Source of the DNA: Cryptomeria japonica
Lineage: Eukaryota > Streptophyta > Pinopsida > Cupressales > Cupressaceae
Length of the DNA: 64,000 bases
NCBI RefSeq assembly: GCF_030272615.1
Contig: NC_081408.1
Location: 407,389,889-407,453,888 of the forward strand
Reading direction: 5' to 3'
Shown: positions 10,087 to 19,860 of the stretch, piece by piece
How the letters are laid out: every line of letters begins with the position of its first letter
Position numbering within the stretch: the stretch's first letter is position 1
Program-made: the position numbers and the translations under genes
Notes under the pieces: generated by a model
Seen by the model: the letters and a program-made list of their open reading frames with translations, nothing else
The model's database searches: none
What the model was told of the DNA's origin: nothing

Positions 10087-10596
10087 TCATTTACCTCTTA
10101 CCAGACATGGTGCATCATTACCAAATCTTACATAGCCTCCATCATAATCATCTAATTTAATAACCTTGTGTTTATCACCTGTCATGTGATGTGAGCAACC
10201 ACTATCTATGATCCAATAATCATTAGTATTTATATGAGATATTAAATCCTTTTCTTCATACCTTTCTTCATCTGATCCATCTTTAATAGCCACATAAACA
10301 ACTTCCTCTGTATCAGTTTCATCTGATTTATCATCATTAGATTCCTCATCAGCTATTAGGCATGTCCTTTTATCTCTTCTCTTGAAGTCTTGGTGTCCTC
10401 TATAATGATTATCTTTCTGTCTGTCATCTCGGTAATCTCTATTTTCACTAGATTCTTTGTTAGGACAGTTAGAAGCCATATGTCCAATCTTATCACAATT
10501 GAAACATTTTAAAGGTATCTTTCCTTTATACTTACCTTTTCCTCTCGGTAGCCTTCTGGCTAATAGTGCTTCAAACTCTTCTTACTTTCTAATTTC
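10087..10596 (-). pseudogene. Zinc knuckle and aspartic protease of copia E
   Basis: Minus strand. Near 10480-10530 one CX2CX4HX4C knuckle (CFNCDKIGHMASNC) ends the Gag part. An acidic linker rich in Asp/Glu follows (about 10250-10400), then the protease motif WIIDSGCSHHMTGD near 10177-10216, where D-S-G is the active site of copia proteases. The frame is open for 130 codons (10087-10479). The protease would cleave the Gag-Pol polyprotein inside particles. It is probably separated from Gag by stops or shifts near 10560-10600. Confidence 0.9.
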
Positions 10597-11338
10597 CTAG
10601 TACAGTTTGTGTACCCCCTCCATGTTTTTGCGAAATCTTTCACTTGCTCCACTGTGATTCCCTTCAGAGTACTTATACTTTCTATCATTGTAATCATCAG
10701 TTTCATCAATATGAAAAGAACTGAATGCATATTCAACTTTATTTACTGATGACCCACTGTTATCAAAGTTACTTAACTCAAATGCATGTTGCTTACCAAT
10801 AGTAGCATCTAAAGAAACTGGCATATTGGGTACAGACCTCAATTCATTGATTGTAGAGACTCGGATTGCATAGGCAGGTAAAAGGGTTCTTAACAACTTA
10901 CTTGTTACATCCTTTTCTTCAATAGTTCCTCCTGCTCCTTTGATTTGATTTACAATCTCCTTTAGTCTTGTACTGTACTGGGTTATGTTCTCACCTTCAT
11001 TCATCCTCATAGATTCAAGTTGTCCTCTTAAACTATCCACTTTTTCTCTTTGAACATGTTCATCTCCTCCATATACAGATATGAGCCTAGTCCACATTGC
11101 CTTTGCATCATTGCAGCCTTCTACATCATTAAACTCTGAATCAGTTAATGCAAATGTTATTTCAATCATTGTTTGCCCTTATCTCTTCCATAGTCAATGG
11201 ATAGGTGCTCAGTGCAACAAAATCATTCTCCAGATAGTATACAACATATTCTCCAATTCCTGATAGATGTAGCTTCATCCTTTTCTGCCATGTAGAGAAA
11301 CTTGACTTGTTCAGCTTCGGTGCATCCCTCTTATACAT
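10597..11338 (-). pseudogene. Gag of copia E
   Basis: Minus strand. The likely start is the ATG at 11336-11338, about 50 bases after the primer site, giving a MYKRDAPKLN-like N-terminus. A frameshift near 11170 separates this from the 190-codon open part (10597-11169). That part carries the copia capsid (UBN2-like) signature: AKAMWTRLISVYG, a long helix with REKVDSLRGQLESMRM and NITQYSTRLKEIVNQIK, then SKLLRTLLPAY. It would form the shell of the virus-like particle. The broken N-terminus makes it non-functional. Confidence 0.85.
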
Positions 11339-11388
11339 CTTTGCATCTTTAACTCAAGTGCCTTTAAACTTTCCTTCTGGAGTCCAAA

Positions 11389-11400
11389 GCTTTGATACCA
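11389..11400 (-). other. Primer-binding site of copia E
   Basis: On the minus strand TGGTATCAAAGC, a one-base variant of the tRNA-iMet complement, two bases from the LTR end. Confidence 0.85.
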
Positions 11401-11402
11401 AT

Positions 11403-12951
11403 TGATAGTTTTGATACTTAATATAAGTATAGATCCAATAGCCAACAAGATGAGAGGCGGGGGGGGTGAATCATACAAACTTAATCATCCATAAAAACAT
11501 CAGATTCAACCTCGAAAACATATATATCAGTCATATAACCAAAAACTATCAAACATGCAAACTCAAAAGCATATGAACAATATAAACCTCATAACACTAG
11601 ATTTAACATGGAAACCCAAATAGGGAAAAACCACTATGGGATTTCGGACCCACTAAGAAATATACTCTTCTAGAGTATGCTCGATTAAAAGCAAATCTTG
11701 TTAAAGATTACAAACACATTGCTAGATGTGACCCGGTTAAGGGATTTCCCTCAGATCTGTTAAGATCTTCACTTTGTTAGAAGTGACCTTGTTAAAGGAT
11801 TTCAAACACTCAATAAGAATGTCACCTTGCTAGAGGATTTACAAATAAGACTGTTAAGTCCACTCGGTTAAGAGATTTTCTGCTACTTCTCAAAATAACA
11901 GTAATAAAAATATGTTTGCAACTTCACATCAAAAAATGTTGAAGTAGATTCTTATTTCTCAATACAATCAATTCATAGGACTTATCTTGTCCCTCTGCTG
12001 GGCTCTATACTCTGTTATCAAAACAGGTCTTCAAGCTTCTGTGCTCGGTAATCACTATGTAGCATCCCTATGCATACACTTGCCCGCATGCATTGTTTAT
12101 CAACAGTTTCCTATTTATAAACAATCTTCCAACCGCTTAATCTCCTTGATTACATTTCCCATGATCAATCATAGCCATCAGATCTTCAATCTTGTCCAGG
12201 TTCAATGTATCCTTCGATCTGAAAATGTTTTACCCCACCTTGGAACTTGCATTTTCACCTTGGAACTTGTGTTAGGGTATTGCGGTTCAATCTGAGCTGT
12301 AGATCTTCCTGCTGATCTTCCTTTACCATAGATTCTTTAACAATCTTCATACATGACTTACCAATCATTTAATTCACTCCAGCTCATCAGCTTCCTTCAT
12401 TAAAAATCATATGTAAACATTTAATGCATTCTGTTATAGCTCGGTTGTAGCTCGATAAATACTAAACTTCACTCCGTAGACATTCTGCCTTCATTAACCG
12501 ATAGTGATAACCTTAGGGTTTACCAACTAGGTTCTTTGGGGTTTACTGACTAGGTTCTTTGCTTAGTAACATAGTATAGTATTAACCTTTCAAACAATAG
12601 CATATGTAGGATATCAAAACAATCTAAACATCATGATCTCATCATTGTCTAACTCGGTAATAGTTGCCCATTGAATAACTTATCCCCTTGTTCATCATAT
12701 TCTTTCTATGTCTTTTACCGACATCTTTATACTCATCAAATCATACTTCTTAAGATATGGCAACATCATACCGAATTAGAAAATCAATTTCTTGACATCA
12801 ATGACAAAATAATAATATTAAGATAGTAATCATCCTTAATCAGTTATATCCATAGTCATCAACAACTTTCTCAATATCCTTATTGAAATACCAACAATCT
12901 CTCATTGTAATTGGAATGCCAACCTTCTTCTTGTTTGTTATAATGCCAACA
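11403..12951 (-). repeat. 5' LTR of copia E
   Basis: 1549 bp, TG...CA in plus-strand coordinates, direct copy of 5147-6717. The plus-strand poly-G run near 11459-11467 corresponds to the C-tract near the 3' end of the D LTR. The conserved hairpin here (11635-11653) has one stem mismatch. Confidence 0.92.
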
Positions 12952-12956
12952 CATAT
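12952..12956. repeat. Right TSD of copia E
   Basis: CATAT, exact copy of 5142-5146. The D reading frame resumes just after it. Confidence 0.85.
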
Positions 12957-15140
12957 AATTGAAACTTATGCTAAAGCACTTTTGGAAGCACCAAATGAAC
13001 CAAAGGAAGAAGTATTTGGTAGTCCTGAGACCATAGAAAAACAAATTCAATCTAAGAAGAGAGTGAAAAAGGTTGAAGCATTTGTGAGAAGAGGTTCTAG
13101 ACAGGCTAAGGCTATTAAAGAAGATGTATTAAAACAAACTGGTATCATTGAGGATGAGTTAGGAACTCTACAACCTGAGACACACCTATCACCGGTAGCT
13201 ACTTCTTTGGAGAGTGACATGCCTATAGCTTTCAAAAGAATTGTAAGGAAAATGGATCCTTCACCGGCATCCACACCTTCACCTAGAAGGACTAGACAAA
13301 AACAATAGGCAGTGAGGTCTCCGGTTAGAAAGACAACACCAAAGAAAAAGTTGACACCAAAGAAGAAGAAGACTAAACAAAACATGGCCCCTCTTGACAA
13401 ATTGCTATATGAAATCATAGAGGAAGGGAAACTCAAAAACATAGGAAAGGTCTTTGATACATTGTCAACAAATGACAAAGAACAAGTTGAAAACAGTGTT
13501 ATTTTACACATGGACATCTATAAGAAGTTCTTAATGGAAGTAATAGATGATCTACTAGATGAATTGTTCAAAAGACTAGAAGCAAGAAGACAAGCTGTTG
13601 TAGAGCTTGATAAGAAAATCAAAATTGAAAAGTTACTTGTTGTTTACCAGTAAACTCACCTAAGGAGATAGATGACTTAATTGTAGAAGCCAACCAGTCA
13701 GTATTCTCTACTCCACATCGGCATATTGCATTAATGGTTGGAAGAGTGAATGAAGTAACAGAGGAAACATAAAATGCATGGGACATATTTCTTCTTGAGA
13801 AATAAAAATAGGAAGAGTACAAGAACCCCAAACCAATAAAGGTATACTAGAAGGAGAGAGACAAAGGAAAAGGAAAGGTTGGTGGACCTCCGAGCATCAA
13901 AGTAAAAGATAACTTGTCCCCACAACCTCAAATTACATCACTGGTAATAGCTACTGAAGATCAACCGGCAGATGAGAGTATGGACACAGAGGATACAAAT
14001 CCTAATCCTGAGGTACTATACACAGTTGATGTTGATACACAAAAGGTCAACATTGTGATAGACAAAGAATCAACAAGCAAGACAGATATGGCTAGTGAGC
14101 CACCGACAACTGACAACATTGACAATACTGAAAGGAAAGTTGAAGTTGATAACACAAAGCAATAGACTGAGACTAAAATAGAGCAACAAGCTATGGAACA
14201 GGAACAGGTTCACATGGAAACAGTGCCATCGGAAACATGAGAAGATCAAAAACCATTGCTTAAAGAAATGGAAACACAGACTGACCTACCAGAGGTCACT
14301 ACAAGCTTGGTTACTTCCTCCACCAGTGGAATTCAGAATGTTGGTTCCTCCTCAATAGGTTACAAAACAACAAATGTAACTGAAGTACTTTTGGACTCCA
14401 TCAAATAGATAACAGATTGTAGTTCACAGGCTTACAAAGCTATAGATGACACAATCCTAATTTTGAAGGTAATAGCTCCTAACTACAACATAGACAATAA
14501 GGATTCTTTAAGACAACTTGATACTTTGTGTAAATACATCACTGAGAACATAGTAACTATTGAGCAAATAAAGGAAGAGATGTTGAAGGGTAAGGTAGAA
14601 ATTGAAAAGCAAAAATTCTTTGAAGATCAGATAAAGAAGTGTACTAGGGAATTTGACACACTTCTACCGGAACTATGTAACTTATTAAAGGAATTTAAAA
14701 CTCTGTACAAAGATACTTGCAAGACAAACTTTTCGATAGTAGACATAGATAAGAAAATGAGCAAGGTACAGGATGAAATCAATAAACTTGCAGACAATTT
14801 TGTTAACTCACCTGATACATTATCAGTTTTTGAGCAAAGGATAACAAGTTTTGAGGATGAATTACTTAAGTTAGAAAGAGAAAAAGAGAGAATAGTAAAT
14901 GAGGCAAAACATTTGAGACTAAGACTGAGTCCAAGATTGGACTATCTAGCATCATTATGGAAGGAAATATCTGAGGCACTAGTATAGGGATAGAGAACAC
15001 TAGCAGAGCATATGCAGCACCTCACTGGTACAGTTAAAAGAATAGAGACGGCAATAAAGGACAACAAGAAGTTTATGGAAAGTATAAACTTGATTTTGGC
15101 AGATCTTTTTCAAATTGTAACCACCCAGTTACAAGGTTGA
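12957..15140 (+). pseudogene. ORF2 of element D, C-terminal part (basic linker and coiled coils)
   Basis: Continues ORF2 after E is removed, then ends at a TGA at 15138-15140. Segments in order: a charged region with VKKVEAFVRRGSRQAK (near 13060); a basic, Lys-rich stretch KTTPKKKLTPKKKKTKQ (13327-13380) resembling a nuclear-localisation or histone-like tail; an alpha-helical region (13381-13650); an acidic Thr/Pro-rich linker (13914-14400); and a long coiled coil (14463-14987, 174 open codons), with a further helical tail to 15140. About eight stops break it, including those at 13306, 13651, 14163 and 14985. No enzyme motif is visible. Nuclear localisation, DNA binding or particle structure are possible but unproven. 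Confidence 0.55.
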
Positions 15141-15181
15141 GTGAGACTACAACTCTACTAACATCTTGGCAACCTTTGTCA

Positions 15182-15199
15182 TTGATGCCAAAGGGGGAG
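15182..15199 (+). other. Second (internal) purine tract of element D
   Basis: tgatgccaaagggggagt, a near copy of the LTR-adjacent PPT about 170 bp upstream of it, just after the ORF2 stop. Another G-tract (cagggggagc) follows at 15240. Confidence 0.6.
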
Positions 15200-15339
15200 T
15201 AGTAGTATGAGAAAATAACCGGTAGGAGACTTATTTGCTCAGGGGGAGCTCTTATTTTTTATTGTTTTTTGTAGCATATTTTTGGAAACATTTTTGGATT
15301 ACAAGTTTTGGATACACTTTTGAATTTTCTTATGAGTGT

Positions 15340-15364
15340 TGCCATCAATGCCAAAGGGGGAGAT
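15340..15364 (+). other. Polypurine tract of element D
   Basis: tgccaaagggggagat abuts the right LTR (TGTTGG). It is identical over about 25 bases to the tract of copia E and that of J. Confidence 0.88.
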
Positions 15365-16163
15365 TGTTGGCATATACACACTCCAATGAGACATTGTAGG
15401 TGATTGAAGGTTTTGTCATTGATGGCAGCCTTACAATCCTATAGCACCGGCAAGGCATTACACCAGCACTAGCAAGATCAAACTCTACACTGGCACTTAG
15501 ACCACCGGCACCGGCAGAGAAAGGAAGCATATCGGCACAAAGACCGACAAGATTTTTGTTGTATTATATTTTGTTTATTATTGTAAAATCTTTGTAAGCC
15601 GACTTGGCATCATTGTAAACTAACTCTTATATAAGAGAGATCATTGTAGAACATTTATAAGTAAGAAAGAAGATTGTATTTAGGTGAAATAAGGAAGACC
15701 TATTATGTGAATTATAGGTTAAGGGTTTATGTAAGAAGCGGAGCAGAAACCGGTGCTGGATCTAGCATTATAGATGCTATTTTGAAGTAGTACAAGATAA
15801 TGGATTTATATAATCCATCATTGTAAGTTAGTGAGACTTCCCATTAAGCAGTGAGCTCTAGGTAGTTGGCCTTCCTGCATGTGCAGGCCCCTCTTGTAGC
15901 AGTAATATTCTCTTATTGGCTAGTAAGTGAATATTGTGGGTCACAAATCCCACTGAGGTTTTTCCCACACCGGTTTTCCTTGTTAAATCATTATGTTATG
16001 GTGTGTTTTTCATGTGGTTGCTTTTAATTATGTTTATTGCATTATTTATTGCATACCGGTACACTGTTATAATATGTTCTACATGTTTTAAGTTAAGAAA
16101 TTCAATTCACCGGTTAGATACTGATTCAACCCCCCCCTCTCAGTATCTGTGGGAATCCTAACA
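15365..16163 (+). repeat. 3' LTR of element D
   Basis: 799 bp copy of 1966-2769, TGTTGG...CCTAACA. The TATA-like TATATAAG is at 15628-15635 and the hairpin at 15936-15953. Confidence 0.9.
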
Positions 16164-16168
16164 TGCAT
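16164..16168. repeat. Right TSD of element D
   Basis: TGCAT, matching CGCAT at 1961-1965 at four of five bases. The mismatch is a C/T transition. Confidence 0.6.
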
Positions 16169-16712
16169 ATACCTTATTACAATCCTTTTTTTCACCTTCT
16201 CTACATAATCTCACAAATGAGATCTTACATATATACCAAAACCTAAGACCAAATGTGTAGGTCAGCTCACTAAGAATATTACAATTAAATCAATTACAAA
16301 TGAATCAATATGCAATGCATTATGCTGGCTCAATGTATTTAGAATAATAACCAATCAATAAAACATCTCCATAATGTGTGGTGCTGATCTGGAATAGATA
16401 ATGCTTGTCGGTCCATAACCTAGACCTATTTGCCGGTAACAATAAATATGCAAACTCGAGTGTATCAATAATCAAATCACCAAAACCAAGTGTCCAAACA
16501 ATGTCTTTGACATAACCAAGTAATCTCCAGATGATAATAGATCATCCTTAGTGTCGGTGAACAATATAACCTGCTGGTGAACCGGATACTGGTGACTGTG
16601 CATAAGTCAATGAACATGGCAGTGAACATAACCAAAGATCTCCACAAGGATAAGTGTTGACAAGTGTTGACATCAATGACAAAACCAATGCAACACATCC
16701 ATAATACCAACA
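16169..16712 (-). repeat. LTR B, right fragment (reverse orientation)
   Basis: On the minus strand it begins TGTTGGTATTATGG at 16712 and holds the 'gttttgtcattgatg' stretch also seen near the start of the D LTR. Joined to 1742-1965 it gives at least 768 bp of an LTR. It interrupts the gag of chromovirus C. No gene is present. It is either the 5' LTR of a reverse-strand element lying mostly left of the window, or a solo LTR. Confidence 0.6.
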
Positions 16713-17853
16713 TGAGTCAGTGAGAGAAAATAGTTCCAGAATGGTGACCAATGCAGAGTTAGCTAAGAAGGTAGAAGACCAAGAGGAAGAGAATAGACTC
16801 CTGAGAGAAAGATTAATGCAACTAGAGAGAAAACTAGACACCATTGAGGATAAAACTGAGAAAGTAGCAATCCAGGTCAATGAAGGGAAGGGAAAAAAAT
16901 TAGTAGAAGAGGATAGGATACTTGCCCCAGACCTTGTTCTACTTGAAGAACCTTTCCTGAAAGCCATTAAAGCCTTAGGAGGAAAATATTTGGAAGGAGT
17001 ACCACTTTTCTATGGGAAAATGGAGCTTGGAATAATCATGGAATGGATCAAAGGATTGGAGAATCACTTTAAGTGTGATGGAACCAGTGAAGCCCAAAAG
17101 GTGAAGGTAGCTAAGTCTAGATTGAGAGGAGAAGCCTTGACTTGGTGGAAATCTATCCAAGAAGAAAGGCAAAAAGAGGGTAAGAACCAAATAGCCAGTT
17201 GGGTAGGAATGGTAGCCAATGTGAGGGAAACCTATATTCCTAAAGATTATGAGATCCAATTACACAAAAAGAGACAAAATCTGAGACAAAGAGATTTGGA
17301 TGTGAGCAGCTACACTGAGGAATTCTAGAAGTTGTGTCTGAGATCTAAGGTGGTAGAGGATGAGAGTATCAAGGTAGCCAGATACTTGAATGGCTTGAGA
17401 TGGAATATTCAAGAGGAGTTGAGTTTGTTAAGTCCTAACATCATGCATAAGTGCTATCAATTGGCACTAAAGGTGGAGGAAAAGAGAAAAAAGAAGAAAG
17501 AACAAAGAAACAAAGGAAGAGGCAGAGGAAAAGATGGTAGAGGCCAAAGAGGTAGTTTTGGTGGAAGAGGAGCAAATCAAAGGTCCCAAGGAGAGTCCAA
17601 ACTTATAGAGAAAAGTGAGGATTCACATAGGAAGAGTAGCTATAGAGGAAGGGGATCATCTAGCAACCTAGGAAGAGGTAGATCTAGTGGACCGGGAAGA
17701 GGGTCCTACTTCTCCACCATGAAGTGTTACAATTGTCAAAAGTTGGGTCACCCTGCCTATAGATGTCCAGAGAAGTCCTCTTCATCTCAAGGAATTGAAA
17801 GAAGAGTGACATATGTGCAAGAAGATGCAGAAAGCAGTAGACACCAGGGGTGA
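16713..17853 (+). pseudogene. Gag of chromovirus C
   Basis: An N-terminal coiled coil (AKKVEDQEEENRLLRERL) is followed by the gypsy capsid domain with MEWIKGLENHF, VAKSRLRGEALTWWKSI and YIPKDYEIQLHKKRQNLRQ (16960-17330). A TAG at 17326-17328 lies where element I has a His codon. Then come RSKVVEDESIKVARYLNGLRW, an Arg/Gly-rich box (17510-17710) and a CX2CX4HX4C knuckle, CYNCQKLGHPAYRC (17725-17766). The start codon is missing because B is inserted at 16712. Gag forms the particle and binds RNA. The frame shifts near 17850. Confidence 0.92.
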
Positions 17854-18500
17854 GCTTAGCTCCTAAAGATGGAGAAAACTTAACAATGAGAAGAGTCTTG
17901 ATGAAGGAACAAATCAAAGAAGAACCAACTCAAAGAAGATCTTTGTTTAGGATCAAATGCAAGGTCCTTGGTAAGGTTTGTAGAGTGGTGATAGACTCAG
18001 GGTCTACTGACAACATTATGTCAAAGGAAGTAGTAAACAAACCAAAGTTGGAAAGAATCCCACATAGTAATCCATATAGGGTCACTTGGCTCAACAAGGA
18101 GAAACATGTGGTAGTGAATGAACAAACATGGGTTGAGTTCAACATAGGTAGTTATAAGGATAAAGTCTTGTGTGACATCCTGCCTATTGATGCTTGCCAT
18201 CTACTTCTTGGTAGACCATGGTAGTTTGACAGAAAGGCCATTAACAATGGAGAGAAGAACTCTTATTATTTTCAAAAGGATGGAGTTACATACCATATTC
18301 AATCTCTAAGTGATGAGGGAGAGAGCAGCAAAACTAAAGTCCCAAATGTGTTATTGGTGAGTGAAAAACAGTTCATTGACACTCTTAAGGAAGGAGGAGT
18401 GGGATTTGCTCTTATAGTGAAACCAAAGGAAGAAAATCTAGAAAAGAAGGTTCCAATACCTCATGAAGTGCAACAGATATTAAACCAGTTCAAATAAATT
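17850..18500 (+). pseudogene. Aspartic protease of chromovirus C
   Basis: The 124-codon open part (17850-18224) holds the leader PTQRRSLFRIKCKVLGK, the active site VVIDSGSTDNIMS (D-S-G-S, near 17990-18030) and the flap/C-terminal hydrophobic motif CHLLLGRPW (near 18196-18222). A TAG follows GRPW. The linker up to 18500 is in frame up to a TAA at 18495-18497. The protease would process Gag-Pol. Confidence 0.9.
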
Positions 18501-19439
18501 ATAAGTGATGGAGCACCAGCAACACTACCTCCTGTTAGAGCCATCAACCATCAGATTGATTTTATTCCTGGAGCATCATTACCCAACAAAGAAGCCTATA
18601 AGATGACTCCCGAATAGGACAAGGAAGTGGATAGACAAGTCCAAGAATTGTTGGACCAAAGATTGATAAAGAAGAGTATAAGTCCTTGTGTCGTACCTTC
18701 AGTGTTAGCACCCAAGAAAGGAGGAACATGGAGGTTGTGCATAGATTCAAGAGCCATAAATAGAATCACTATCAGGTACAAATTTCCTATTCCAAGAATT
18801 GAAGACTTGATGGATTGTTTGGAAGGTGCAAAGTAATTCACTAAGATTGATCTCAAGAGTGGATACCACCAGATTAGAATAAAAGAATGTGATGAATGGA
18901 AAACAGCCTTCAAAACCAATGAAGGACTTTATGAGTGGCTTGTTATGTCATTCAGTCTTAGTAATGCTCCCAGTACATTCATGAGACTAATGAATGAAGT
19001 TATTAAAGATTTTATTGATAAATTTTTTGTTGTATACTTAGATGACATCTTGATTTTCAGTAGAATTAAAGAGGAAAATCTAGAGCATCTTAGTATTGTA
19101 TTGTAAAAATTGTATAATGAGCAACTAACAATAAACTTGGAGAAGTGTGAGTTTATGAAGTAGGAACTTGTCTATCTTGTATTTGTAGTTTCAGGAGGAG
19201 ATTTGAAGATGGACACATCAAAGGTGGAAGCCATCACAAATTGGCTAACACCAAAGACAGCGAGTGCAGTAAAAAGTTTTCATGTTTTAGCACAGTTCTA
19301 CAGGAAGTTTATCAGAGGGTTCAACAAGATTTGTGCACCCATGTTGGATACCATCAAAGGAGGAGTTAAGACCAAGTTTCAATGGACCAATGCAGCCAAT
19401 AAAGGGTATGAAATTTTGAAACAAAAGGTAGCTACATAA
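18501..19439 (+). pseudogene. Reverse transcriptase of chromovirus C
   Basis: Characteristic blocks: [21 protein letters not shown] (18690-18760), [15 protein letters not shown] (18844-18890), and YLDD active site at 19035-19046 within [12 protein letters not shown]. The thumb and start of the connection follow (19200-19439), with VKSFHVLAQFYRKFI. In-frame stops lie at 18615-18617, 18834-18836, 19104-19106, 19158-19160 and 19437-19439. Three of them correspond to Gln codons in element I. The catalytic Asp pair is preserved, but the frame is dead. Confidence 0.93.
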
Positions 19440-19860
19440 CCGGTACTCATTCTTCCTAGTTTTGACAAGTTGTTCACAATTAAATGTGATGCTAGTAATA
19501 TAGCAGTTGGTGTTGTTTCAAGTCAAGAGAATAGACCTATAGCTTTCTTTAGTGAGAAACTCAATGATGCCAAGAAGAAGTATTCATTCTATGATCTTGA
19601 GCTGCATTCTCTTGTCCAAGCTCTTAGGAAGTGGAGGCACTACTTGTTACCTAAAGAGTTTGTTGTTTACATAGATAATCAAGCTTTAAGTTTTCTGAAT
19701 TTACAAGATAAGTTGAGTCATAGGAATGTTAAATGGGTTGAGTATTTGCAATCATATTCTTTTTCTATTAAGCATAAGAAAGGATAGTGTAATAAAGTAG
19801 TAGATGCTTTGAGTAGAAGGCTACTAATAGTGCAAAAAGTGTAGATTCAGAGTATTGGAG
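19440..19860 (+). pseudogene. RNase H of chromovirus C
   Basis: Open from 19470 for 105 codons. FTIKCDASNIAVG carries the first catalytic Asp, YDLELHSLVQALRKWRHYL the Glu and VYIDNQAL the next Asp. The end of the domain (19788-19860) is interrupted by TAG codons, after a KHKKG motif and near ADALSR-like residues. Confidence 0.92.

Larger units (their letters stand above)
5147..12951 (-). mobile_element. Element E: complete Ty1/copia retrotransposon, reverse strand
   Basis: The two LTRs (5147-6717 and 11403-12951, about 1.55 kb) enclose about 4.7 kb. Read on the minus strand the order is 5' LTR, tRNA-iMet PBS, Gag, protease, integrase, reverse transcriptase, RNase H, PPT, 3' LTR, which is the Ty1/copia order. 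A perfect 5-bp TSD (CATAT) shows a clean insertion into ORF2 of D. Scattered in-frame stops and frameshifts make this copy defective. It shares its PPT-LTR junction and type of PBS with the pol-less element D, so its family is a plausible source of replication enzymes for that group. Confidence 0.95.
1966..16163 (+). mobile_element. Element D: pol-less LTR retrotransposon with coiled-coil/CCHC ORF and novel ORF2
   Basis: Bounded by two direct LTRs of about 800 bp (1966-2769 and 15365-16163) that start TGTTGG and end CCTAACA, with a near-perfect TSD. A tRNA-iMet primer site follows the left LTR and a polypurine tract precedes the right one. Without the copia element E nested at 5147-12951, D is about 6.4 kb with about 4.8 kb of internal sequence. 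The interior holds a coiled-coil/zinc-knuckle ORF and a long second ORF. I find no protease, integrase, reverse transcriptase or RNase H motif in D itself. D is therefore non-autonomous, and its PBS, PPT and LTR ends are of the kind used by copia E. Confidence 0.85.

Noticed and set aside
13047-13517. 156-codon minus-strand ORF with hydrophobic stretches
   Set aside because: Shadow of the Lys/Thr/Pro-rich ORF2 of D on the other strand; Phe/Leu runs come from antisense Lys/Glu codons.
16164-16720. 5' LTR of chromovirus C
   Set aside because: No similarity to the LTR at 21354-22440. On the minus strand it reads as a TGTTGG-type LTR (B) inserted into C.
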